Made by a program: the position numbers and the translations under genes. A stretch of DNA of 51,796 nucleotides from Streptomyces hayashii (GTDB lineage: Bacteria > Actinomycetota > Actinomycetes > Streptomycetales > Streptomycetaceae): assembly GCF_024539815.1 (NCBI RefSeq), contig NZ_JAHHIU010000111.1, positions 1 to 51,796 on the forward strand, read 5' to 3'. Position 1 is the stretch's first letter, and each line of letters opens with the position of its first letter. Under the pieces are notes generated by a model. The model worked only from the letters and a program-made list of their open reading frames with translations, was not told the origin of the DNA and did no database searches. Below, piece after piece: positions 9,075 to 20,943 of the stretch.

Positions 9075-9121
9075 ACGGCCCGGCACCGAGGAGGACGGGG
9101 GTCTTCTCGGTGCCGGGCCGT
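9075..9121 (+). terminator. Strong hairpin terminator after the ABC pair
   Basis: ACGGCCCGGCACCGAG (9075-9090) pairs exactly with CTCGGTGCCGGGCCGT (9106-9121). The inner bases GAGGAC and GTCTTC extend the stem, with one bulge and a G-T pair, around a GGGG loop. There is no U tract, as is usual in this GC range. Confidence 0.8.
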
Positions 9122-9231
9122 CCGCGCGTCCCGGGCCCTTTGGCGCAGCTCGGCCCGTACGGGGGCAGCCCTACGGGGCCGGCCTCGGGGGGCACTCGGG
9201 GAAACCTCGGGGGACACAGGGGCCCGACCCG

Positions 9232-9259
9232 CGCCGGGGGCTGTCCACAGCCCCCGGCG
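9232..9259. other. 28-bp near-perfect palindrome before mfd
   Basis: Arms of 13 bp (9232-9244 and 9247-9259; core GGGGGCTGTCCACAGCCCCC) flank only two central bases. It lies 25 bp after an imperfect repeat of CCTCGGGG. It could be a second terminator or a protein site. No start codon or other gene signal is found between it and about 9370, apart from a possible -10 (TACGCT, about 9279). Confidence 0.6.
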
Positions 9260-9399
9260 AACGTCCGCGCACCGTCGTACGCTGGACGCCCCCGGCCCGT
9301 GACACGCGTCGGGCCCTTCGCGTTGCCCACCCCGGACCCGGTGCGCCCGAATCCCGAACAGGACGGGACGTGCCCGGCCCCTCGGACGGAAAGCCCCCC

Positions 9400-12933
<3,534 letters not shown>

Positions 12934-12960
12934 AACGGCGACGACGACGGCAGCGGCGCG

Positions 12961-13005
12961 CGCCGACCGTCCCCCGGGAAGCAGCTTCCCCGGGGACGGC
13001 CGGCG
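12961..13005. terminator. Bidirectional hairpin between mfd and the antitoxin-like gene
   Basis: CCGTCCCCCGGGAAG (12967-12981) pairs with CTTCCCCGGGGACGG (12985-12999) around a CAG loop, with one mismatch, and the outer CGCCG/CGGCG bases can extend the stem. It sits between convergent genes and can serve both. Confidence 0.75.
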
Positions 13006-13056
13006 CGGGCCGGGCCAGGTCGGTGCAGGAGGCTCGGTCGTGCGGGAGAGGGCGGG

Positions 13057-13242
13057 CTACGGCTGTTCGGGCCGGTCCTCGTCCATGCCGAGCCGCTCGT
13101 GCAGCTTCTGCTGCCCGGTGTCGACCTGGGACTCGTACTTGTCGCCCGTCTTCTCGTTGACCCTGCGTTCAGCGGCGTCGGACATGTCCCTGGCCTTGTC
13201 CTGGGCCGCCTTGTTGCTCTTGAACCTGTCGAAGATGCCCAT
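13057..13242 (-). CDS. MT0933-like small antitoxin-family protein
   Basis: A 61-residue, highly charged helical protein (MGIFDRFKSNKAAQDKARD at the start, then VNEKTGDKYESQVD). The pattern of a short amphipathic start, a KA/AED helix and an EKTGDKY..VD segment fits the MT0933 antitoxin-like family, common in actinobacteria. There is no adjacent toxin gene on either side, so an antitoxin role is not supported here and a stress or nucleic-acid role is as likely. The start is fixed by AAAGGAG seven bases before ATG 13242. Confidence 0.75.
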   Translation of the reverse strand: MGIFDRFKSNKAAQDKARDMSDAAERRVNEKTGDKYESQVDTGQQKLHERLGMDEDRPEQP

Positions 13243-13429
13243 CCAGAGCTCCTTTGCGAAGGTGACTCTCCATCGACGATATTCCCGAGATGCGGCAGAT
13301 GCCCACTTGAGTCCCCGGTGGTCTGGACCGCTCGCTGCCTCCGTGCGCCCCTCGCTAGGGTGTGTGCCGGTCCCCAGCAGGGGAATCCGCCCTGCGCGGG
13401 GTGGCAGCGGGCAGACAGGGGAGGGGCGC

Positions 13430-13774
13430 GTGAGGCGTCTGAGGGGCGGGGCGGCGGTCGCCGTCGTGCTGATGTGTGCCATGACGGTGTCCGGGTGCAC
13501 CGACCGGATCACCGGATCGGGAGCCGGCGCGGGTTCCGCTCCCGGAGGGACCGGAGCCGGAGCGACGGCGGGCGGCGGAGCGGCTCTCGCGGCGGCGAAA
13601 TCGCCGCTCGTGAAGGGGCGGGCGCCCAAGGCCCGCTACGACCGGGAGAAGTCCGGCGCCGCCTGGGCGGACACGGACTCCGACGCCTGCGACACCCGGG
13701 TCGTCTCTGTGCTGCGCGGCATGATCGCAGGGTTCTCGCAGTTCATGCCGAGGGTGGTGCGCTGTGCGTACTGA
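13430..13774 (+). pseudogene. Lipoprotein, truncated HNH-nuclease paralogue
   Basis: A 114-residue protein with a lipobox VSGC (Cys about residue 23) and a Gly/Ala-rich linker. The segment GRAPKARYDREKSGAAWADT followed by ACDTR matches the equivalent part of the next gene (GRGPKTGYERDKFGYAW, CDSR). Directly after CDTR the similarity stops: the remaining 25 residues are unrelated and no DH...N...H nuclease motif follows. I read it as a copy that lost its catalytic half, though it could still be a made lipoprotein. GTG 13430 follows GGGGAGGGGC. The end overlaps the next start by 11 bp. Confidence 0.65.
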
Positions 13775-14573
13775 AAGGCGCATGAGGCGCATGAGGCACA
13801 GGGGCGGAAGCCGGCGCACTCTCCTGGCATCCGCCGTACTGCTGGCCACCGGATTCGCGCTTGTCGGCTGTGACGGCCTGGCTCCCCCTGTGGACGCCGG
13901 ACCCTCCGGTTCCGCCGTCCCGAACGCCGGCAACGGCCGAGCCGTGAGCCCGCTGGACAACCCGGACGGAACCAAGCCCGGGCTGGCGGCGATCACGTCC
14001 GCTGCGGACATGGCGAAGGCGCGGTCACTGATCGGGAAAGTGGCGACGAACGGGCGCGGGCCCAAAACGGGATACGAGCGGGACAAGTTCGGCTACGCCT
14101 GGATGGACTCGGCTCCGGGCGGCATCCCCTTTGCCCGCAACGGGTGCGACTCGCGAAACGATCTCCTGAAACGTGATGGCGAGAAAGTCCGCTTCCGGGC
14201 GGGCTCGAACTGCGTCGTCACCTCCATGACTCTGCATGACCCGTACACCGGGAAGACGATCGAGTGGACCAAGTCCCGTGCGACGAAGGTCCAGATAGAC
14301 CACGTCATGCCGCTGTCGTACGACTGGCAGATGGGCGCCTCGCGCTGGACGAAGGGAAAGCGGGAGGACATAGCCAACGATCCGCTCAACCTGATCCCGG
14401 TGGACGGGCCGACCAACGGCGCGAAGAGCGACTCGGGTCCGGCGACGTGGCTGCCGCCGGACAAGAGCATCCGCTGCTCGTACAGCATGCGGTTCGCGCA
14501 GGTCTCGCTGAAGTACGAGCTGCCGGTGACGGTGGCGGACAAGCAGATGATGTTGAGGCAGTGCGGCGGGTAG
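13764..14573 (+). CDS. HNH-family secreted nuclease lipoprotein
   Basis: A 269-residue protein with an Arg-rich start, a hydrophobic helix and the lipobox LVGC (Cys about residue 36), so it should be a membrane-anchored, outward-facing lipoprotein. The C-terminal half carries the HNH/DUF1524-like signature: IDHVMPLSYDW (Asp-His about 179-180), then NDPLNLIPVDGPTNGAKSD. These are the expected His and Asn metal and phosphate ligands. The family includes extracellular DNases that recycle DNA. Start GTG 13764 has GAGGGTGG upstream; ATG 13782 behind GAAAGG is an alternative. The overlap with the truncated paralogue suggests a tandem duplication. Confidence 0.83.
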   Translation: MRTERRMRRMRHRGGSRRTLLASAVLLATGFALVGCDGLAPPVDAGPSGSAVPNAGNGRAVSPLDNPDGTKPGLAAITSAADMAKARSLIGKVATNGRGPKTGYERDKFGYAWMDSAPGGIPFARNGCDSRNDLLKRDGEKVRFRAGSNCVVTSMTLHDPYTGKTIEWTKSRATKVQIDHVMPLSYDWQMGASRWTKGKREDIANDPLNLIPVDGPTNGAKSDSGPATWLPPDKSIRCSYSMRFAQVSLKYELPVTVADKQMMLRQCGG

Positions 14574-14591
14574 CGGTGGTCCGTGGCGTGG

Positions 14592-15830
14592 TCAGAGCTT
14601 CGGCGCTCCCTCTTCCAGCTCGGCGGCGTCGGCGAGCCCTCGCTCGCCATGCCGGTCAGGACGCCTGCCGGGAGCGCGCACGGCCGCGAGGTGGCGGGCC
14701 AGGCCGAGTGCGGTGAGCAGCGCCACGAGCGCGCACACGCCCCACCACCCGCCCTGTCCGTAGGCGCGGACCCCGAGCCAGGATCCAGCGCTGCCGCCCA
14801 GGTAGACGCAGGTCATGTAGGCGGTGTTGAGCCTGCTGCGGCTGTCGGGACGCAGTGCGTAGACCCGGGCCTGGTTGGCGACCATGCCGCACTGCATGGC
14901 GATGTCGAGCAGCAGCGTGCCGACGACCAGAGCGGTCAGCCCGGGTGCGTCGCCCCGGACGCCCGCGGCCAGGACCGCGGTGGAGACGAGGACCGCGAGC
15001 ATGCAGGCGAGGTTCACCAGGTCCGGTCCGTGCCGGTCCACCAGACGTCCCGCGAGCGGGGTGCAGAGCATGGTGGCGCCGCCGACGAGGGCGAGCAGTC
15101 CCACGGCCTGGGCGCCCATGCCGTAGAGCGGACCGGTGAGGAGGAGTGCCAGACAGGTCCACACCGCCGAGAAACCGGCGAAGACCGTCGACTGGTAGAA
15201 GCAGGAGCGACGCAGGTCCGGCTCCGTGCGCAACAGGCGCAGTGACTCGGCCAGGAGCGTCGGGTACGGCTGCCGCGAGGGTGGGGTCGTGACCGGCAGC
15301 GTCCGGGCGAGAACGACCGCGAGCAGCAGGACCACGGCCGCAGCCGCCAAGTAAGGGGCTCGCCATCCCAGCCGTTCGCCGAGCGTCCCGCTGAAGGTGC
15401 GGGCCAGCAGCATGCCGCCGATCGACCCGCTCAGCAGGGTGCCGATCACCGCTCCACGGTGGTCGGCATCGACCAGTCCGGCCGCCAGCGGGCCGACGAC
15501 CTGCGCGGCCACGGTGGCGAGCCCGATGAGAGCGCTGGCGGCGACGAGGAGCGGCAGGGTGGGGGCACAGCTCGCGGCGAGCAGGCCGAGACCGGTCAGG
15601 GTGAGCAGGGTGACGAGGAACGAGCGGTGCGGGAGCCGGTCGCCGAGCGGCACCAGCAGGAACATCCCGGCCGTGTAACCGACCTGGGTGGCGGTCACCG
15701 CCAGGGAGGCCGACTCGGGAGACGTATGCAGTCCTGCGGCGATCAGCGCAATGATCGCCTGCGGGAAGTAGATGTTTCCCACGGCCACCGCGCAGGTCAC
15801 GGCCAGGATCAAGGTCATCCGACGGCTCAT
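14592..15830 (-). CDS. MFS transporter (AraJ/YnfM-like, 12 helices)
   Basis: A 412-residue protein with about 12 membrane helices. The N-terminal segment VAVGNIYFPQAII and the loop GDRLPHRSFL (a motif A variant) resemble the COG2814 efflux proteins that export sugars, nucleosides or drugs. It is divergently transcribed from an ArsR-like regulator, and this pairing is common in Streptomyces, so that regulator probably controls it. ATG 15830 has only a weak GACCGGGG upstream. Substrate unknown. Confidence 0.85.
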   Translation of the reverse strand: MSRRMTLILAVTCAVAVGNIYFPQAIIALIAAGLHTSPESASLAVTATQVGYTAGMFLLVPLGDRLPHRSFLVTLLTLTGLGLLAASCAPTLPLLVAASALIGLATVAAQVVGPLAAGLVDADHRGAVIGTLLSGSIGGMLLARTFSGTLGERLGWRAPYLAAAAVVLLLAVVLARTLPVTTPPSRQPYPTLLAESLRLLRTEPDLRRSCFYQSTVFAGFSAVWTCLALLLTGPLYGMGAQAVGLLALVGGATMLCTPLAGRLVDRHGPDLVNLACMLAVLVSTAVLAAGVRGDAPGLTALVVGTLLLDIAMQCGMVANQARVYALRPDSRSRLNTAYMTCVYLGGSAGSWLGVRAYGQGGWWGVCALVALLTALGLARHLAAVRAPGRRPDRHGERGLADAAELEEGAPKL

Positions 15831-16071
15831 CCCCGGTCCACCGGTCCACCGGCGACGGTGATGGCCTCGACGGTTCCCGCGCAGTCCGCCTCGCCCAGGT
15901 CGATCACACCGGCGGCGAGGCCCTCACGCGCCGGCCGTCCGGCCGCTGCGGCGCCTGTGCCGCGTGCGGCACGGGGGACGATCGCCGTGCGCTGTCCATG
16001 AGGTGTGGGTGCCATGTGCGGAAGTCCACGGCATCGACGAGGCGTCGCCAATCGATGTAGCGTACGGCTTA
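15831..16071. promoter_or_regulatory. Divergent promoter region, MFS gene and ArsR-type regulator
   Basis: The 241-bp gap shared by two divergent genes. A -10-like TAGCGT (16058-16063) stands eight bases before ATG 16072, with no ribosome site between, so the regulator mRNA is probably leaderless. An operator for autoregulation is expected here but I could not single one out. Confidence 0.45.
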
Positions 16072-17076
16072 ATGATCAGCTTCGTGCTCGGCGTCGAGGA
16101 TCTCGCGGACACCCGGTTCGCCGTCTCACCCCTGCACGAGACCGTGGTCAGCCTGCGGGTGCTGCACGATCCGGGCCTGTCCGTACTGCACCTGCCGTGG
16201 CGCAGATCCGTACTCGGCCGACTCGGAGCCCTCGACACCGGCCTGTTGATGTCGCTGGTCTCGGCCAGGCGCACCCTCCCCGACTTCCTGACCCCGCGGC
16301 CCACCTGCTTCGCCCCGGCCTTCGAAGAAGAACTCGCCGTCGTCCGTCGAACATCCCCCCGGACGGTGCGCCGCGATCTGCTGGCCACGCACGCGCCGGA
16401 CCCGCCTCCCGAAGCCCTGCGCGACGCGACCGTTGCCGACGACGCGCATGTCGTCGCACTCCGCGACGCCCTCTGCGAGCTCCTGCGGCAGTACTGGGAG
16501 ATCGCCATCGAGCCGATGTGGCCGCGGATGCGACTGCTGCTGGAAGCCGACATGACCTACCGAGCGCGGCAACTCGCCGTGGGAGGCGCCCGCTTGCTGT
16601 TCGCGGACATGCACCCCAACCTGCGCTGGCACGACGGCGTACTGCACATCGACAAGATGATCAGCAGGTACCGCGTCGCCGCGTCCGGTCGAGGACTGCT
16701 CTTCGTGCCGTCGGTGTTCGCTCACAAGCCCGCACCTCCGGTCAGTCCGGAGGAACCGCCGGTGCTGTCCTATCCGAGCCGCGGAGTGGCGACGCTGTGG
16801 GCCCCGGCGCCCACCCCTGACGCGGCTGCCCTGGCGGAGCTGCTCGGCGCCCCCAAGGCGAGGCTGCTGGCACTCCTCGACGAGCCGCTGCCCACCGTCG
16901 AGATCGCGCGTCGCTTCAGGGTCACCCCGAGCGCCGTGTCCCAGCACCTGCGCGTGCTGCACGCCACGGGTCTGCTGACCCGGGCGCGCGACGGACGCCA
17001 GGTTCTCTATCGACGCAGCGCTCTCGGCGACCAGTTGGCCGACCTGAACCAGCCCCGCATCGTCGCGACGCCCTGA
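16072..17076 (+). CDS. ArsR-family regulator with N-terminal DUF5937-like domain
   Basis: A 334-residue protein. Residues 1-240 (starting MISFVLGVEDLADTRFAVSP) match the DUF5937 type of large N-terminal domain seen in actinobacterial ArsR-like regulators. The C-terminus (about 265-330) is a winged helix: LPTVEIARRFRVTPSAVSQH is the turn and recognition helix, and DGRQVLYRRS is the wing. There is no Cys pair for metals, so a small-molecule ligand is more likely. It probably represses the divergent MFS gene. ATG 16072 is the start because the family begins at this residue and a -10 box lies just upstream. Confidence 0.87.
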   Translation: MISFVLGVEDLADTRFAVSPLHETVVSLRVLHDPGLSVLHLPWRRSVLGRLGALDTGLLMSLVSARRTLPDFLTPRPTCFAPAFEEELAVVRRTSPRTVRRDLLATHAPDPPPEALRDATVADDAHVVALRDALCELLRQYWEIAIEPMWPRMRLLLEADMTYRARQLAVGGARLLFADMHPNLRWHDGVLHIDKMISRYRVAASGRGLLFVPSVFAHKPAPPVSPEEPPVLSYPSRGVATLWAPAPTPDAAALAELLGAPKARLLALLDEPLPTVEIARRFRVTPSAVSQHLRVLHATGLLTRARDGRQVLYRRSALGDQLADLNQPRIVATP

Positions 17077-17096
17077 ACCCGGAGGCCGTCGGCGTT

Positions 17097-17132
17097 GCCG
17101 TGTCCGGTGCGGGAGGACCGCACGGACACGGC
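17097..17132. terminator. Hairpin between convergent genes
   Basis: GCCGTGTCCGGTGCGG (17097-17112) pairs with CCGCACGGACACGGC (17118-17132) around GAGGA, with one bulged G. It overlaps the stop of the leftward membrane-protein gene and can end transcription from both sides. Confidence 0.75.
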
Positions 17133-17521
17133 TACCGCCCGTACGGGTAGCCCTGCTGGTAGGGGTTGGCCTGCGTCGCCCCGTACGCCGGGGCCGACTG
17201 CTGCGGTTTGTTGTCGAAGACCGCGAACAGCAGCAGCACCGTCGCCGTCGCCAGGGCCGTCAGGAACGTGACGCCGAAGAAGGCGTCCCCGTCGTCGTTG
17301 TCCGAGACCGCCGTCATGGTCACGATCACGCACTCGTACAGGGAGAACGCCCCGACGGCCGTCCAGTCGGAGGGCAGCCCGCGGCGGATCGCCACGTACA
17401 GGAAGGGCACCCACGCAAGGAAGCCCAGTGAGCCCCACACCAGGACCGTCCAGGCCAGCCGCTGGAACCAGCCGCCCTCCAGCCGTCTGTCCCCGCCCGT
17501 CGCCGTCGTCGGCATCGTCAT
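17132..17521 (-). CDS. Small membrane protein of unknown function
   Basis: A 129-residue protein with three hydrophobic helices (about residues 22-45, 57-78 and 85-107), a DNDDGD acidic loop before the last helix and a Gln/Pro/Tyr-rich tail (NPYQQGYPYGR) typical of actinobacterial membrane proteins. I do not recognise the family. ATG 17521 follows a GGGGGG tract four bases upstream. A TACCCT at about 17549-17554 on its strand is a possible -10. Confidence 0.7.
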   Translation of the reverse strand: MTMPTTATGGDRRLEGGWFQRLAWTVLVWGSLGFLAWVPFLYVAIRRGLPSDWTAVGAFSLYECVIVTMTAVSDNDDGDAFFGVTFLTALATATVLLLFAVFDNKPQQSAPAYGATQANPYQQGYPYGR

Positions 17522-17840
17522 GTCGCCCCCCAAGTCACCAGGGGGCCAGGGTAGGGCACGGGCCGACCGGGACGCGGACCGTGTCGGGGCGTCGCATCTT
17601 TACCGTGACATGGCTGAATCTTGCCGCTCTGCGGGAGTCGCGTTTCCCGATCACTGGGACGCCGCGGGGTACCGTGCGATCCGTTTTGCGGTGCAGAACG
17701 TCGAGACGACGCCGTATCGTCGTGCCCCGCACGCAGAACCACAGGACTCCGGTGCCACTCAGGGCACCACGGAAGGCCTGGCGAGACACAGTCGCACGCG
17801 CCGTCGGCGCTGTGCGCACACACGAACGATGGGGTGGGGG
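17522..17840. other. Divergent intergenic region
   Basis: These 319 bp lie between the leftward membrane protein and the rightward secreted hydrolase. The hydrolase frame stays open through it, but the extra sequence is Arg-rich, lacks family similarity and would bury the signal peptide. Runs such as CATCTTTACCGTGACATGGC (17595-17614) suggest a promoter area. I see no gene. Confidence 0.4.
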
Positions 17841-18671
17841 ATGGCCGAGCACCGGCAGTCCAGGAAGCGCAGATACATCACATGGGGCGTGGCCGGCGCG
17901 GCCGTCCTCGCGGGGGCCGGCATAGCCGCCCAGACCTCGATGGCGGCCACCACCTGGCCCGCCCAGCAGACCTACACCGGCCGCGCCTTCGACACCTGCA
18001 CCGCGCCCTCGCTGGCCGCGATGAAGGCATGGAAGTTGAACGGTTACTACGGGGGCGCCGCCGTCTACGTCGGCGGCAAGAACCGGGGCTGCGCACAGCC
18101 CAACCTGACCGCCTCCTGGGTGAAGTCGGTCAACGCGGTCGGCTGGAAGCTGATCCCGCTCTACGTCGGCGCCCAGCCGCCCTGCCAGACCGGCTCCAGC
18201 CCCGAGAAGATCACCGCCGCCACGGCGACCTCCCTCGGCGCGACCGACGGCGCGGACGCGGTCGCCAAGGCCTCGGCGCTCGGCATGAAGGCCGGCAGCC
18301 CGATCTACCTCGACATGGAGTCGTACGACATCACCAACAAGGCGTGCAACGACGCCGTGCTGGCGTATGTGCGCTCCTTCACCAAGACGCTCCGCACCAA
18401 GATCTACCGCGGCGGCTACTACGGCTTCACCAGCTCCAGCGCCAAGGCCATCGCCACCGCGACGGACAAGACGGACCTGCCGGGCAACCTCTGGTACGCC
18501 CTGTGGGACAAGAACGACACCACGACCGCCGACTGGCCCTGGGCCGCCACCCAGTTCACCGGTCACAGCCGCGGTCACCAGTACCAGGTCAACAGCAAGG
18601 AGACCCGTCGCGGTTACACGCTCACCGTGGACCTCGACTCGTGGGACGCCCCGGTCGCGCTGGTCGGCTGA
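17841..18671 (+). CDS. Secreted DUF1906 glycoside-hydrolase-like protein
   Basis: A 276-residue protein with a basic start and a hydrophobic helix ending AQTSMAA (signal peptide, about residues 1-36), followed by a DUF1906 (Rv2525c-like) TIM-barrel domain. Typical points are the opening GRAFDTCTAPS, YYGGAAVYVGG, the acidic strand PIYLDMESYD (about 154-163) and the closing VDLDSWD. Members are related to GH25 lysozymes and are thought to act on the cell envelope, but activity is mostly unproven. ATG 17841 directly follows GGGGTGGGGG, unusually close for a ribosome site; ATG 17829 is a weaker choice. Confidence 0.83.
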   Translation: MAEHRQSRKRRYITWGVAGAAVLAGAGIAAQTSMAATTWPAQQTYTGRAFDTCTAPSLAAMKAWKLNGYYGGAAVYVGGKNRGCAQPNLTASWVKSVNAVGWKLIPLYVGAQPPCQTGSSPEKITAATATSLGATDGADAVAKASALGMKAGSPIYLDMESYDITNKACNDAVLAYVRSFTKTLRTKIYRGGYYGFTSSSAKAIATATDKTDLPGNLWYALWDKNDTTTADWPWAATQFTGHSRGHQYQVNSKETRRGYTLTVDLDSWDAPVALVG

Positions 18672-18852
18672 GCGAGGCTCCCGCGCGCGGGGGCGAGCGC
18701 TCGCACCGACGAGCGGGCGACGAGCGGGCGCGGCGGTGCCCGAAGTCCTGGTGAATCGTTGGTCGAATGGGTTGGCCCCAGGCCCGCCACTGCCTACCAT
18801 CGATCACCGCAAGACTTTGTGCACCGTCGCACAATCTCCTCGGGAGGTTTCC

Positions 18853-19497
18853 TTGCACCGCCGTCGTCGCACCGCGCTCCTGCTGTCCGCCGTGATCGCG
18901 GCGGCCCCTCTTCTGGCCGCCTGCGGGAGTGACGCCCATCCCGGAGCGGCGGCCGTCGTCGGCGGGCAGCGGATCACCATCGCCCAGCTGGAGAGCCGGG
19001 TGAAGGAGGTCCGCGCCGCCCAACGCGCCGCCTTCACCGACGACACGCAGTACGCGCAGGCCCTCGCCCAGACCGGCACCCTCACCCGCGACACCCTGCA
19101 CAGCATGGTTCTCGACCGGGTGCTGCAGCGGGCCGCCGAGGACGCGGGCGTCACCGTCACACCCCACGAGGTCCAGCAGATGCGGGCCGGCCTCGAACAG
19201 CAGGCCGGCGGCGCGGAGGGGCTGCGCAAGGCGTGGCTCCAGCAGTACGGCATCCCGCCGCAGCGCCTCGACGACAACCTCCGCCTCCAGCTGGAGGCCC
19301 AGAAACTCGCCACCGAGCTCGGCACGAACACCAGCCAGCCCGCGTTCTGGAACGCCCTGTCCAAGGCGTCCAAGACTCTGGACGTCGACCTCAACCCGCG
19401 CTACGGCAGCTGGGACGCCCGCAAGGTCGCCCGGGTCGACGCGAAGACCCCCTGGGTACGCGAGATCTCGACGGCGGGAACCCAGCAGACGACGTGA
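18853..19497 (+). CDS. SurA N-terminal-domain lipoprotein
   Basis: A 214-residue lipoprotein with an Arg-rich start and lipobox LAAC (Cys about residue 23). The VVGGQRITIAQLESRVKEV segment and the following helices match the SurA/PrsA N-terminal chaperone domain. No parvulin (PpiC) domain follows, so it should bind unfolded secreted proteins rather than isomerise prolines. The start is TTG 18853 behind GGGAGG; this rare start codon is fixed by the signal peptide and ribosome site. It directly precedes mazG, with a 94-bp gap, so it is probably a separate unit. Confidence 0.83.
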   Translation: MHRRRRTALLLSAVIAAAPLLAACGSDAHPGAAAVVGGQRITIAQLESRVKEVRAAQRAAFTDDTQYAQALAQTGTLTRDTLHSMVLDRVLQRAAEDAGVTVTPHEVQQMRAGLEQQAGGAEGLRKAWLQQYGIPPQRLDDNLRLQLEAQKLATELGTNTSQPAFWNALSKASKTLDVDLNPRYGSWDARKVARVDAKTPWVREISTAGTQQTT

Positions 19498-19591
19498 CGG
19501 CGCCGCCCCGCCGACCCGACCGGTATGACGAATGCGCCGGGCCTGTGGACAACTCGTGGGGCGGTCGGCGGGTGTGGGTTACGTTCGGAGT

Positions 19592-20785
19592 GTGAACGCA
19601 TCCAGCCCGTCCAGCGGCCACCCGGTCGCCGACCCCGCCGCGGTCTGCGAAGACCCCTCGGCCCCCGGCCGTATCGTCCTGCTCACCACCAGCCACCGTG
19701 TCGCCCCCGGCCTGCTGTCCTGGCCCGCCTGGCAGGCCCTGCGCACGGCGGACCAGGTGCTGTGTGCGGACGGCGCGCATCCGCAGCTGCCCTATCTGCG
19801 GGACGCCGGGCTCATGGTCGAGGAGACGTCCCCGACCGCGGAGGGCCTCGTCGCCGACTGCGCGGGCGGCCGCACGGTCGTGGTCGTGGCGACCGGCGAG
19901 GGCGAGACCGCGCTCACGGACGGGCTGGCCCGGCTGGCGGGCTCCGGCCGCGTGGCGATGCCCGAGCTGGAGCTGCTACCCGCCTCCTACGACCTGCCCG
20001 GCGCCCGCCTCCTCGACCTGGTCCAGGTCATGGACCGCGTCCGCGCCGAGTGCCCCTGGTCCTCCCGGCAGACCCACCGTGGCCTGGCGAAGTACGCGGT
20101 CGAGGAGTCGTACGAACTGGTCGAGGCGATCGAGGACGGCGACCGCGACGAGCTCCGTGAGGAACTGGGCGACGTCCTGCTCCAGGTCGTCTTCCACGCC
20201 CGCATCGCCGAGGAGGACGAGGAGTCCCCGTTCTCCGTGGACGACGTCGCGGGCACGATCGTCGCCAAGCTCATCCACCGCCACCCCCATGTCTTCGGCG
20301 ACGCCACGGCCACGACCCCGGAGGAGGTCAAGGAGCACTGGCTGCGCACGAAGGCGGACGAGAAACGCCGCGAGTCCGTGACGGACGGCGTCCCCCTCCA
20401 CCAGCCCGGACTGGCCCTCGCCGCCAAGCTGGTGGCCAGGGCCCGGACGGCGGGACTGGACGTGCCCCTCCCGACAGCCGACGGCATAGGCGCCGAAAGC
20501 GCGGGCCCAGGGGACAAGGACGCAGGGGACAAGGACGCAGGGAACCAGGGCTCCGGGAACCGGGACGCAGGGAACCAGGACGCAGGGAACCAGGACGCAG
20601 GGGACAAGGGCTCAAGGAGCATGGACGCCGTGGGCACGGGCGCCGCAGGCCTCGGCATCGGTTACGAACTGCTCGCCCTCGCCGCCCGCGCGGAGTCCGA
20701 GGGCGTGGACCCGGAGGCGGCGCTACGGGCGGCGGCCAGGGCGTACCGGGATGCGATCCGGGCCGCCGAAGGGGTGGCCGGTTAG
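19592..20785 (+). CDS. mazG: Nucleoside triphosphate pyrophosphohydrolase MazG
   Basis: A 397-residue protein. Residues 30-135 form a weakly conserved N-terminal domain (methylase-like in other actinobacteria). The MazG domain starts at about 150: VMDRVRAECPWSSRQTH, then EESYELVEAIE and REELGDVLLQVVFHA carry the metal-binding Glu/Asp set (EExxE...ExxD). It cleaves NTPs, perhaps ppGpp or oxidised nucleotides, to NMP and pyrophosphate. The C-terminal helix pair is split by seven pentapeptide repeats (about residues 307-341). GTG 19592 lies six bases after TACGTT (19580-19585), which suggests a leaderless mRNA. Confidence 0.92.
   Translation: MNASSPSSGHPVADPAAVCEDPSAPGRIVLLTTSHRVAPGLLSWPAWQALRTADQVLCADGAHPQLPYLRDAGLMVEETSPTAEGLVADCAGGRTVVVVATGEGETALTDGLARLAGSGRVAMPELELLPASYDLPGARLLDLVQVMDRVRAECPWSSRQTHRGLAKYAVEESYELVEAIEDGDRDELREELGDVLLQVVFHARIAEEDEESPFSVDDVAGTIVAKLIHRHPHVFGDATATTPEEVKEHWLRTKADEKRRESVTDGVPLHQPGLALAAKLVARARTAGLDVPLPTADGIGAESAGPGDKDAGDKDAGNQGSGNRDAGNQDAGNQDAGDKGSRSMDAVGTGAAGLGIGYELLALAARAESEGVDPEAALRAAARAYRDAIRAAEGVAG
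20510..20614 (+). repeat. Seven in-frame 15-bp repeats inside mazG
   Basis: Seven 15-bp units encode GDKDA, GDKDA, GNQGS, GNRDA, GNQDA, GNQDA and GDKGS. Because 15 bp is five codons, gain or loss of units keeps the frame. They fall in the loop before the final helix that starts GLGIGYELLALAAR, where other MazG proteins I know pass straight through. Confidence 0.9.
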
Positions 20786-20931
20786 TACGGTCGCCCGCTG
20801 AGCCGGCCGCGGGGCTCGGGGGCGCGGGGCGACTCCATGGCTGCCCGCCACCTGCCGCGGGCGAAGGAGCCCCCGGACGCGGACGCGGAGAGGGATCCGG
20901 GTGCGCGCGCAGTCCTCGCCCGGGACCCCGC

Positions 20932-20943
20932 TACCGTCGAGGC
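20932..20943 (+). promoter_or_regulatory. Leaderless -10 box of the P450 gene
   Basis: TACCGT at 20932-20937 is a good TAnnnT -10 hexamer. The start GTG 20944 follows six bases later with no real ribosome site, so transcription should begin at or next to the start codon. The -35 is not clear. Confidence 0.55.

Noticed and set aside
13057..13242. A toxin-antitoxin pair with the MT0933-like gene.
   Set aside because: Neighbours are mfd and a lipoprotein; no toxin-like gene is present.
17166..17840. A long N-terminal extension of the DUF1906 protein.
   Set aside because: It would bury the signal peptide at 17841 and overlap the divergent membrane-protein gene; the residues are not family-like.
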